Below are positions 34,327 to 42,257 of a DNA stretch of 59,295 nucleotides, piece after piece. The translations under genes were made by a program, and so were the position numbers. The stretch is from Syntrophobacterales bacterium. Its GTDB lineage: Bacteria > Desulfobacterota > Desulfobaccia > Desulfobaccales > 0-14-0-80-60-11. Below the pieces are notes generated by a model. The model saw only the letters and a list, made by a program, of their open reading frames with translations. It had not been told where the DNA came from and made no database searches. The stretch lies in contig JALNYP010000020.1 in the NCBI GenBank assembly GCA_023229795.1, positions 1-59,295 on the forward strand, written 5' to 3'. Numbering within the stretch: the first letter of the stretch is position 1; each line of letters opens with the position of its first letter.

Positions 34327-34512
34327 AAGGAGGTGATTCCGGGTGTATCGGCCCACGATTCCCATTAAGGTAAAATCCTGAAGCTCAGGCGACCGCGGAG
34401 CCTTGGCAAGGCTCTCGATACCCATCAGGCTGGTAAGGGGCGGGGCGGATCACCTGGGTTCAGGACCTGATTCCGGTTAGCAGTGCCGGAACCACCTTCC
34501 CTCCTTTGCAGC
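34327..34512 (+). other. Candidate structured RNA upstream of the hdrA gene
   Basis: This gene-free stretch has a long-range pairing of GGAGGTGATTCCGG (34329-34342) with CCGGAACCACCTTCC (34486-34500), 13 of 14 pairs with one bulge. It encloses hairpins CCTGA-AGC-TCAGG (34377-34389) and GAGCCTT-GGC-AAGGCTC (34398-34414). Nested stems like these suggest an RNA rather than random sequence. I could not match it to a riboswitch class I know. It lies 250 bp before the HdrA gene, the first of the long array. The rest of 34513-34758 shows nothing else. Confidence 0.45.
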
Positions 34513-34758
34513 AGCACTCCCCCCAGCACCACCTCCTGTAGCTTTCCCAGCCTGTTGAACCGATTCGATCATCGCCTGAAACTTTAGGATATTTCTGCGT
34601 TGGCGCGCCCCTGCCGCGTGGTGGTGGCCGCGAGGGGCGGATGTTGTCCCTTGCCTGCTACCCTACGCGTCCGGAACGCCTGCGGACGGGTTTATCTCGA
34701 GGCGTTTGATCTCTCTTTATAAATCTTCATTTGTAATCAAGGACTTACAGGTGAGCCT

Positions 34759-37700
34759 ATGAAATCAGAGAAGCTCGGAACCGATCCGGTGGGCGCGGTC
34801 CTGGTGGTGGGCGCCGGCATTGCCGGCGTGCAAGCCGCCCTGGATATGGCCGAGGCCGGGTTTTACGTCTATGTGGTGGAAGCCCAACCCGCCATCGGCG
34901 GGGTCATGGCCCAGTTGGACAAGACCTTTCCTACTAATGACTGCTCCATGTGCATTCTTTCTCCCAAGTTGGTGGAATGCGGGCGGCATTTGAATATCGA
35001 AATTCTGGCCCCGGCCCGGGTGCAGGGCATCGCGGGGCAGCCCGGCAACTTTACCGTCACGGTGAACCAGGCGGCCCGCTATATCGACCCGACCAAGTGC
35101 ATCGCCTGCGGCCTGTGCGCCCAGAAGTGCCCCAAGAAGGTGCCGGACGCCTTCAACCAGGGGCTGATGCCGCGTAAAGCCGCGTACGTCCTCTATCCTC
35201 AGGCGGTGCCGCTGAAATACGCCATTGACGCGGCCAACTGCCTCTTCTTCAAGAAGGGGGGCAAGTGCAAGGCCTGCGAAAAATTCTGCCCCACCGGCGC
35301 GGTGGATTTCACCCAAACGGACCGGCCCCGGGACCTCCAGGTGGGCGCGGTGATCCTGGCCCCGGGTTTCAAGCCCTACGATCCCCAGCAGTACGGCGCC
35401 TATCACTATGCCTCCCTACCCAACGTGATCACCAGCATGGAGTTTGAGCGCATTCTCTCCGCCTCCGGCCCCTTTCAGGGCCACCTGATGCGGCCCTCGG
35501 ACCATAAAGAGCCCAGCAAAATCGCCTGGCTGCAGTGCGTCGGCTCCCGGGACCTGAACCACTGCGACAACAGCCACTGTTCCGCGGTCTGCTGCATGTA
35601 TGCCATCAAAGAGGCGGTCATCGCCAAGGAACACAGCAAGAACGGCCTGGAGGCCGCCATTTTCTTCATGGACATGCGTACCATGGGGAAAGACTTCGAA
35701 AAGTATTACTGGCGGGCCCGGGATGAACAGGGGGTCCGGTTCATCCGCTCCCGGATCCACTCGGTGGATCCGGTGCCCGGCAGCGACGATCTCAATATCC
35801 GCTATCTCGATGAAGACGGCACGGTGCATAACGAAATCTTCGATATGCTGGTGCTCTCCGTGGGTCTGGAAATAGCCCCGGAGGTGCTGGAGATGGGCCG
35901 GATACTGGGGATCGACTTCAACGTCAATAACTTTGCCGAGACCTCCTCCTTTACGCCGGTGGCCACTACCCGTCCCGGCGTCTTTGTCTGCGGGGCCTTC
36001 CAGGGACCCAAGGACATCCCCCAATCGGTGATGGAGGCCTCGGCCTCGGCCGCCGCAGCCAGCGAACTGCTCTCCTCTTCCCGCTTCTCCCTGGCCAAGA
36101 AGAAGCCCGAATTCGCCGAACGGGATATCTCCCAGGAATCTCCGCGGGTCGGCGTGTTCGTCTGCCACTGCGGCATCAACATCGCCAGCGTCATCGACGT
36201 GGCGGCGGTGCGGGATTACGCCAAGACCCTGCCCTTTGTAGAGCACGTGGAGAACAACCTCTTCACCTGCTCCCAGGATACCCAGGAACTCATTAAGCAG
36301 CGCATCAAGGAGCACAACTTGAACCGCCTGGTGGTGGCCTCCTGCACCCCCAAAACCCACGAACCCCTGTTCCAGGAGACCATCAAAGAGGCCGGCCTCA
36401 ATAAGTTCCTCTTTGAGTTGGCAAATATCCGGGACCAGGGCTCCTGGGTGCACATGCACGAGCCCGAGCGGGCCACCCGGCGGGCCAAGGACCAGGTGCG
36501 TATGGCCGTGGCCAAGGTGGCCTTGCAGCAACCCTTGAAAGAATTCACCCTGCCCATCACCAAGGCCGGCCTGGTCATCGGCGGCGGCGCCGCGGGGCTG
36601 GAGGCGGCCCTGGGATTGGCGGACCAGGGGTTTAAAGTGCACCTGGTGGAGAAAAAGGACGCTCTCGGCGGCCACGCCCTGAAACTCAATCATACCTGGA
36701 GAGGAGAGCCGGTTCAGCCCTACGTGGAGGGCCTGGTGCAGCGCGTGACCGGCCATCCGCAGATCGAAGTTTATCTCAACTCGGAGGTCACCGGCGTCCA
36801 GGGCTTTGTGGGCAACTTCACCTCCACGATCAGCTCGCCGGGACGCGACTCCGTTGTACCTCACGGCGCTGCGGTCATCGCCAGCGGCGGCCACTCTTAT
36901 AAGCCCACCGAGTATCTGTATAAGGAAAATCCCCGGGTGCTGCTGGCCCTGGAGTTGGACCAGGCCCTCCGGGAGAATAACCCCCTGGTGACCGAGGCTA
37001 AATCTGCCGTGTTCATCCAGTGCGTGGGTTCCCGGGAACCGGAGCGCCCCTACTGCAGCCGCGTCTGCTGCACCCATTCGGTGGAGAGCGCCATCCGGCT
37101 CAAAGAGCTCAACCCGGCCATGGACGTGTACATCCTCTACCGGGACCTCCGTACCTACGGTCTGCGGGAAAATCTCTATAAAGAGGCCCGGGAAAAAGGG
37201 GTGATGTTCCTGCGCTTCGCCGCGGATGCCAAACCGCAGGTGGCGCAGACCCCGGACGGCGCGCTCCAGGTCACGGTCCAAGACCTCATCCTGGGTGTGC
37301 CGGTCACCATCCGGCCCGATGTCCTGACCCTGGCCAGCGCCATCGTCGTCAAAGACCAGGAGAAGCTGGCCAAGCTGTTCAAGGTGCCCTTGAACAATGA
37401 AGGCTTCTTCCTCGAGGCCCACATGAAGCTGCGGCCGGTGGACTTCGCTACCGAAGGCGTCTTTGTCGCGGGCCTGGCCCACTATCCCAAGCCGCTGGAT
37501 GAAGCCATTGCCCAGGCCAAGGCCGCGGCGGCCCGGGCCGCGGTGGTTTTGAGCCAGGAGTCCATCAAGGCGGGGGGCGTGGTGGCCTCCATCGACCCGG
37601 CCCTATGCTCCGGCTGCCAGGCCTGCGTGGGGGTCTGCCCCTTCGGGGCCATCAGCTATAAAGAATCGGAAAAGATCTGCGAAGTGAACCAGGCCCTGTG

Positions 37701-37836
37701 TAAAGGCTGCGGCACCTGTGCGGGCACCTGCCCGTCGGAGTGCATCACCCTCTTGGGCTTCAGTAACCAGCAGATTTACACCCAAATCGACGAGGCCCTG
37801 GCGGACCTGAAGATGGACGCCGAGGCCGCGGGATAG
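34759..37836 (+). CDS. hdrA: Double HdrA: fused two-flavin heterodisulfide-reductase A subunit
   Basis: The 1025-residue protein is about 1.5 times a usual HdrA and holds two HdrA-like modules. Module 1 starts with the FAD motif VLVVGAGIAGVQAAL, followed by DCSMCILSPKL, CIACGLCAQKCP, and CKACEKFCP. Module 2 starts near residue 470 with VGVFVCHCGINIASVIDV, then a second FAD motif VIGGGAAGLEAALGLA, and ends with two ferredoxin motifs (CSGCQACVGVCP and CKGCGTCAGTCP). HdrA is the electron-bifurcating flavoprotein that couples exergonic and endergonic electron transfer. A separate HdrB is not next to it; the HdrD-like protein at 44379 may replace HdrB and HdrC. Confidence 0.9.
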   Translation: MKSEKLGTDPVGAVLVVGAGIAGVQAALDMAEAGFYVYVVEAQPAIGGVMAQLDKTFPTNDCSMCILSPKLVECGRHLNIEILAPARVQGIAGQPGNFTVTVNQAARYIDPTKCIACGLCAQKCPKKVPDAFNQGLMPRKAAYVLYPQAVPLKYAIDAANCLFFKKGGKCKACEKFCPTGAVDFTQTDRPRDLQVGAVILAPGFKPYDPQQYGAYHYASLPNVITSMEFERILSASGPFQGHLMRPSDHKEPSKIAWLQCVGSRDLNHCDNSHCSAVCCMYAIKEAVIAKEHSKNGLEAAIFFMDMRTMGKDFEKYYWRARDEQGVRFIRSRIHSVDPVPGSDDLNIRYLDEDGTVHNEIFDMLVLSVGLEIAPEVLEMGRILGIDFNVNNFAETSSFTPVATTRPGVFVCGAFQGPKDIPQSVMEASASAAAASELLSSSRFSLAKKKPEFAERDISQESPRVGVFVCHCGINIASVIDVAAVRDYAKTLPFVEHVENNLFTCSQDTQELIKQRIKEHNLNRLVVASCTPKTHEPLFQETIKEAGLNKFLFELANIRDQGSWVHMHEPERATRRAKDQVRMAVAKVALQQPLKEFTLPITKAGLVIGGGAAGLEAALGLADQGFKVHLVEKKDALGGHALKLNHTWRGEPVQPYVEGLVQRVTGHPQIEVYLNSEVTGVQGFVGNFTSTISSPGRDSVVPHGAAVIASGGHSYKPTEYLYKENPRVLLALELDQALRENNPLVTEAKSAVFIQCVGSREPERPYCSRVCCTHSVESAIRLKELNPAMDVYILYRDLRTYGLRENLYKEAREKGVMFLRFAADAKPQVAQTPDGALQVTVQDLILGVPVTIRPDVLTLASAIVVKDQEKLAKLFKVPLNNEGFFLEAHMKLRPVDFATEGVFVAGLAHYPKPLDEAIAQAKAAAARAAVVLSQESIKAGGVVASIDPALCSGCQACVGVCPFGAISYKESEKICEVNQALCKGCGTCAGTCPSECITLLGFSNQQIYTQIDEALADLKMDAEAAG

Positions 37837-37861
37837 GCTCACTCAGCCAAAGGATATAATC

Positions 37862-38293
37862 ATGAGCGACACCGCTTTCGAACCGAAAATCATCGGCTTC
37901 TTTTGTAACTGGTGCACTTACGCCGGGGCTGACCTGGCCGGCGTCAGCCGTCTCCAATATCCCCCCAATATCCGGGTCATCCGGGTCATGTGTTCCGGTA
38001 CGGTTTCCCCCCACCACATACTGGCCGCCTTCCAGAAAGGCGCGGACGGCGTGCTCATCGGCGGCTGCCACATCGGCGACTGCCACTACCTACGGGGCAA
38101 TTTCATGACCATCAAGCGGATGCGCTTCCTCCAGGACCTGTTCCGGTTTACCGGGTTTGAACCCGGCCGGCTGCACCTGGAATGGATCTCAGCCGCGGAG
38201 GGCCCAAAATTCGCCCAGACGGTGCGGGATTTTACGGAAAAGATCAAGAAAATGGGCCCCTCGCATCTGAAGCGGGCCCCCCGGGCGGCGTAA
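37862..38293 (+). CDS. mvhD: MvhD-like iron-sulfur adaptor (copy 1)
   Basis: The 143-residue protein has the MvhD pattern: CNWCTYAGADLAGVSRLQYP, then VMCSGTVSP and GGCHIGDCHYLRGN, which supplies the Cys ligands of a [2Fe-2S] cluster. MvhD carries electrons from a hydrogenase or formate dehydrogenase to HdrA. It follows the double HdrA by 25 bp. It resembles copy 4 (49276) more than copies 2 and 3: both read CNWC and MCSG where copies 2 and 3 read CRWC and PCTG. Confidence 0.88.
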   Translation: MSDTAFEPKIIGFFCNWCTYAGADLAGVSRLQYPPNIRVIRVMCSGTVSPHHILAAFQKGADGVLIGGCHIGDCHYLRGNFMTIKRMRFLQDLFRFTGFEPGRLHLEWISAAEGPKFAQTVRDFTEKIKKMGPSHLKRAPRAA

Positions 38294-38328
38294 CGCCGTT
38301 AACCGGAAGATATAAGGATAATGCTTGT

Positions 38329-39138
38329 ATGGAAAGACTACGTGAAAAAGTCCGGACCTTGCTCGCCGAGGGCAAGGTCGCAGGATATCTCGGCTATATC
38401 GTGAAAGAGGATCACCCTCTGCCCCACTTATTCACCCAGGACAACATAGCGGAGGTAGACCGGGCCATCGTCGCTCCTGACAAGGCCCGCTACCCCCTGG
38501 ACAAGCTGCTGCAACAATTGGCCGAGCGTTACCCCGAAGGCACCTTCGCCATCCAGGCAAGAGGCTGTGACGAACGAGGGCTCAACGAACTGTACAAGTG
38601 GGGGCAACTGGACCCGGAGAAGGTGGTGCTGGTGGGCGTCGCCTGTACCCAGAAACAGGCCGACTACTGCGAATGTCCCGGCCCCTGGGCTTCGGTGGTC
38701 GATTACGGGGAGAAATGCGCCCCTGTACTGCAAAGCCGGCGGGTGGAACGCATCGACGCCCTGGCGGAAGGCAACGCCTTTCAGGAGTGGCTGGCCGCGT
38801 TCGACCGCTGCATCAAATGCTACGGCTGCCGGGACGTCTGCCCCATGTGTTTTTGCAAGGAATGCTCCCTGGAGCACGACGATCTCATGAGCACCGGCCA
38901 TGTACCGCCGGATACCATCTTTCAACTGGTGCGGGCCATCCACATGGCTGGACGCTGTATCGACTGCGGCCTGTGCGAAGAAAACTGCCCCGCGGACATC
39001 CCCTTGCGGGTCCTGTACAAGAAGGCCAACGCCCTGGTGAAAGACCTGTTTGATTACCAGGTCGGCGCTCCTGGAACCGGTCCCTCTCCCTGGAAGGTGC
39101 TGGGAGACGAAATGACCCTGGAGACCAAGCCCTTGTAA
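38329..39138 (+). CDS. Iron-sulfur protein of the FrhB/FdhB-like type
   Basis: ATG 38329 is chosen because the longer frame overlaps the MvhD gene with another start. The 269-residue protein has an N-terminal part like F420-reducing hydrogenase/formate dehydrogenase beta subunits (RGCDERGLNELYKWGQLDPEKVVLVGVACT) and two cluster motifs: CIKCYGCRDVCPMCFCKECS near residue 163 and CIDCGLCEENCP near 210. It would link FdhA or HdrA to a soluble carrier (F420, NAD(P) or ferredoxin). No clear FAD-binding signature is recognised. It sits between MvhD and FdhA, in the same direction. Confidence 0.75.
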   Translation: MERLREKVRTLLAEGKVAGYLGYIVKEDHPLPHLFTQDNIAEVDRAIVAPDKARYPLDKLLQQLAERYPEGTFAIQARGCDERGLNELYKWGQLDPEKVVLVGVACTQKQADYCECPGPWASVVDYGEKCAPVLQSRRVERIDALAEGNAFQEWLAAFDRCIKCYGCRDVCPMCFCKECSLEHDDLMSTGHVPPDTIFQLVRAIHMAGRCIDCGLCEENCPADIPLRVLYKKANALVKDLFDYQVGAPGTGPSPWKVLGDEMTLETKPL

Positions 39139-39185
39139 GACTTTCTCGCCTCTTTTCCACAAGAGTGATGAATGAGGAGAATGAT

Positions 39186-41219
39186 ATGGATTTTCGCTCG
39201 GTTCTCACTACCTGCCCTTATTGCGGGGTGGGTTGCAACTTTATTTTTCAGGTAATGGACGGCCGGATCATCGCCACTTTGCCGGCTAAGACCGGTCCCG
39301 CCAATGAGGGGAGCCTCTGTATCAAGGGGTGGAATGTGCATGAATTTGTCCAGCATAAAGACCGCCTCACCAAGCCTCTCCTGCGTCAAGGCGGCTCCTT
39401 GCAGGAAACCACCTGGGATCAGGCCTTCGATTATGCCGCCTCCGAGCTGAACCGGCTTAAAGAGACCTATGGACCGGAGAGCGTCGCCTTTGCCGGCTCG
39501 GCCCGCTGCCCCAATGAAGACACCTATGTTTTCCAAAAATTCGCCCGGGTCATCTTCGGCCACAATCACGTGGACCATTGCGCCCGCCTGTGCCACGCCC
39601 CGACGGTGGCCGGGCTGGCCAGCGCCTTTGGCAGCGGCGCCATGACCAACTCCTTCGCGGAATTGGCCCATGCCAAATGTGTCTTCGTGATCGGCTCCAA
39701 CACCACCGTGTCGCACCCCATCGCCGGCATGTACTTGATGCGCGTCCGGGGTAACGGTGGCAGGCTCATCGTGGCCGACCCCCGGAAGACCCAGATCGCC
39801 CAACTGGCCAATCTCCACGTGCAGCAGAATCTGGGGACCGACGTGGCCCTGATCAACGGCCTGATGCACGTCATTTACAAGAATGGCTGGCATAATCAAG
39901 CGTTTATCGAGTCGCGCACCGAAAACTTCCCGGCCCTGGTGGAGATGATCGAGCCCTTTACGCCGGAGCGGACTGAGGCGATCACCGGAGTGGCCGCAGC
40001 CGATATCCTGAAGATCGCCGAGTGGTACGCCAAATCCGAAACCAGCGCCATCGTCTATGTGCTAGGGATTACGCAGCACACCACCGGCACCGACAACGTC
40101 AAGAGCCTGGCTAATCTCGCCATGCTTTGCGGCCAGGTCGGGCGGCCGTCCACGGGAGTCAATCCCATCCGCGGCCAGAACAACGTGCAGGGGGCCTGCG
40201 ACATGGGGGCCTTGCCTAACGTCCTGCCCGGCTATCAATACGTGACCGTGCCGGAAAACGTGGAAAAGTTCGAGAAGGCCTGGAACGCCAAGCTCTCCGG
40301 CACTCCGGGACTCACCATGGTGGAGCAGATCGAGGCCGTCCATCAAGGGAAGGTCAAGGGGCTGGTAGTCTTCGGGGCCAACCCGGCGGTGAGCTACCCG
40401 GATTCCAACCGGGTGCAGACCGCCTTGGAAAAACTGGAATTTCTCCTGGTCATGGACATCTTTCCCACTCCCACCACTGCCTTCGCCCACGTGGTGCTCC
40501 CGGCCGCGTCGTTTGCGGAAACCGAGGGCACCTTCAGCAATTCGGAGCGCCGGGTGCAGCGGGTCCGCCAGGCCATTGCGCCGATCCCGGGAAAAACCAA
40601 CTGGGAGACCCTCCAGGAACTCTGCACCCGCATGGGTTATCCCATGGCTTATGGCTCCGCGGAGGAGATCTTCAACGAGATGGCCAGCTTGACCCCGGCG
40701 TATGGGGGTATGAGTTTTCCCCGCTTGAACGAGAAGGGACTCTGTTGGCCCTGTCCCACCCCGGACCATCCCGGCACCCGGTATTTGCACCAGGACAGAT
40801 TCACCCGCGGCAAAGGGCTCTTTCAGGCCATTGATTACCGTCCGCCTGCCGAGACCCCGGATGCCGAGTATCCTTTCTGGCTGACCACCGGGCAGCTTTT
40901 CTCCCAGTATCTTACCGGCACCATGACTCGCCGGTGCCCCACCTTGCATCATGAAAACCCGGAGGTCTTCATCGAAATCCATCCGGAGGATGCAGACCGT
41001 CTTCACATCGACACCGGGGAGAAAATCACGACCAGCAGCCGCCGGGGCAGCATCACGGCCAAAGCCTGGGTGACCGAGCGGGTGCGGCCGGGGGTCGTGT
41101 TTATCCCCATGCATTTTATGGAAAATGCCGCCAACCGGCTGACCAACGCGGCCTTGGACCCTGTCACCAAAACGCCGGAATATAAGGTATGTGCAGTTAA
41201 CTTGGGCAAAGCCGCCTAA
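39186..41219 (+). CDS. fdhA: Formate dehydrogenase, catalytic subunit (copy 1)
   Basis: GAGGAG lies six bases before ATG 39186. The 677-residue protein has the N-terminal [4Fe-4S] motif CPYCGVGCNF...SLCIKGW. It has the metal-ligand region VDHCARLCHAPTVAGL, with Cys136 where the selenocysteine or Cys ligand of Mo/W sits, so it is a Cys enzyme, and the following His is kept. ADPRKTQ and GQNNVQGACDMGALPN are pterin-binding segments. It oxidises formate to CO2, or reduces CO2. Its electron partner is probably MvhD and HdrA in the array. Confidence 0.9.
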   Translation: MDFRSVLTTCPYCGVGCNFIFQVMDGRIIATLPAKTGPANEGSLCIKGWNVHEFVQHKDRLTKPLLRQGGSLQETTWDQAFDYAASELNRLKETYGPESVAFAGSARCPNEDTYVFQKFARVIFGHNHVDHCARLCHAPTVAGLASAFGSGAMTNSFAELAHAKCVFVIGSNTTVSHPIAGMYLMRVRGNGGRLIVADPRKTQIAQLANLHVQQNLGTDVALINGLMHVIYKNGWHNQAFIESRTENFPALVEMIEPFTPERTEAITGVAAADILKIAEWYAKSETSAIVYVLGITQHTTGTDNVKSLANLAMLCGQVGRPSTGVNPIRGQNNVQGACDMGALPNVLPGYQYVTVPENVEKFEKAWNAKLSGTPGLTMVEQIEAVHQGKVKGLVVFGANPAVSYPDSNRVQTALEKLEFLLVMDIFPTPTTAFAHVVLPAASFAETEGTFSNSERRVQRVRQAIAPIPGKTNWETLQELCTRMGYPMAYGSAEEIFNEMASLTPAYGGMSFPRLNEKGLCWPCPTPDHPGTRYLHQDRFTRGKGLFQAIDYRPPAETPDAEYPFWLTTGQLFSQYLTGTMTRRCPTLHHENPEVFIEIHPEDADRLHIDTGEKITTSSRRGSITAKAWVTERVRPGVVFIPMHFMENAANRLTNAALDPVTKTPEYKVCAVNLGKAA

Positions 41220-41282
41220 GCCTTTGACTTCACCCCCATCCCAATTGAGGGGTGGGGGTGATTATCCCCAGGTGGAGGACCC

Positions 41283-41747
41283 ATGAACCAGGAATATTCC
41301 CCCAAGGTTATCGGCTTTCTGTGTCGCTGGTGTTCCTATACCGGCGCCGACCTGGCGGGCGCCATGCGCCTGCAATACCCGCCGGAAATCAGGATTATCG
41401 CGGTGCCCTGCACCGGACGGGTGGACATCCTCCATGTACTGCAAGCCTTCGAGTCCGGGGCGGACGCCGTCTTTGTGTCGGGCTGCCACGAAGGCGATTG
41501 TCATTATGTGAGCGGCAACCTCTTTGCCCGCAAGCGGGTGGAGCGGCTCAAAGGCATCCTTAAGGAAGTGGGCCTGGAGCCGGAGCGGGTGGAAATGTTC
41601 CACGTGTCCGCCTCGGAAGGGCCGAAGTTCGCGGCGGTTGCCCAAGAAATGACCGATCGCGCCTATAGACTGGGGCCAAATCCGGTGCGGCGGGAAGTCC
41701 GGGCCGCTTGGCTGGCCCAACAGTCGGCTGTCGGAAATGTGGCCTAA
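41283..41747 (+). CDS. mvhD: MvhD-like iron-sulfur adaptor (copy 2)
   Basis: The 154-residue protein (RBS GGTGGAGG) has CRWCSYTGADLAGAMRLQYP, PCTGRVDILHVLQAF and GCHEGDCHYVSGN. It is a close paralogue of the next gene: the first 70 residues are nearly identical, so this is a tandem duplication. Its position right after fdhA1 suggests it takes electrons from that enzyme. Confidence 0.88.
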   Translation: MNQEYSPKVIGFLCRWCSYTGADLAGAMRLQYPPEIRIIAVPCTGRVDILHVLQAFESGADAVFVSGCHEGDCHYVSGNLFARKRVERLKGILKEVGLEPERVEMFHVSASEGPKFAAVAQEMTDRAYRLGPNPVRREVRAAWLAQQSAVGNVA

Positions 41748-41778
41748 ATAGACTAACAGATGAACGGAAGGAGAAGAA

Positions 41779-42243
41779 ATGAACCAAGAGGATTTTCCTA
41801 GAATACTGGGGATTTGTTGCCGCTGGTGCTCTTATGCCGGCGCCGACCTGGCGGGTACCATGCGCCTGCAATACCCGCCGGAAATCCGGATCATGTTGGT
41901 GCCCTGCACCGGGCGGGTGGACATCCTCCACGTGCTGAAGGCCTTTGATTTGGGGTTCGATGCGGTGTTTGTCTCCGGTTGCCATATCGGGGACTGTCAT
42001 TACCTGGCAGGCAACGTCCGGGCTGTCAAACGGGTGGCCAAGCTGAAAAAAGACCTGGCCGCCATGGGAATTGAGCCGGAACGCCTGGAAATGTTTCATG
42101 TCAGCTCAGGTGAAGGCCCCAAGTTCGCCACGGTCTGCAAGGAAATGTACGAGCGGGCGATCAAGCTGGGACCCAATCCGGTGAAACGGGAAGCCCGGGC
42201 CGCCTGGCTGGCGAAGCAGCCGGAGGCCGGGGTCGCAGCCTAG
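41779..42243 (+). CDS. mvhD: MvhD-like iron-sulfur adaptor (copy 3)
   Basis: Also 154 residues, with CRWCSYAGADLAGTMRLQYP, PCTGRVDILHVLKAF and GCHIGDCHYLAGN. It is 32 bp after copy 2 and 15 bp before fdhA2. The order fdhA1, mvhD2, mvhD3, fdhA2 means that each formate dehydrogenase has its own flanking adaptor. Confidence 0.88.
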   Translation: MNQEDFPRILGICCRWCSYAGADLAGTMRLQYPPEIRIMLVPCTGRVDILHVLKAFDLGFDAVFVSGCHIGDCHYLAGNVRAVKRVAKLKKDLAAMGIEPERLEMFHVSSGEGPKFATVCKEMYERAIKLGPNPVKREARAAWLAKQPEAGVAA

Positions 42244-42257
42244 TAAGGAGAGGTTTG

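Noticed and set aside
35416..37482. 688-residue open frame on the minus strand
   Set aside because: It lies entirely inside the hdrA gene in an antisense frame. High GC makes such shadow frames common, and it has no family resemblance or ribosome-binding site.
38182..38328. Longer N-terminus for the FrhB/FdhB-like protein
   Set aside because: It would overlap the mvhD gene by 112 bp in another frame and has no better ribosome-binding site than ATG 38329.
39546..39600. Selenocysteine codon in formate dehydrogenase
   Set aside because: The metal-ligand position is TGC (Cys) in copy 1 and TGT in copy 2, so no UGA recoding is needed.
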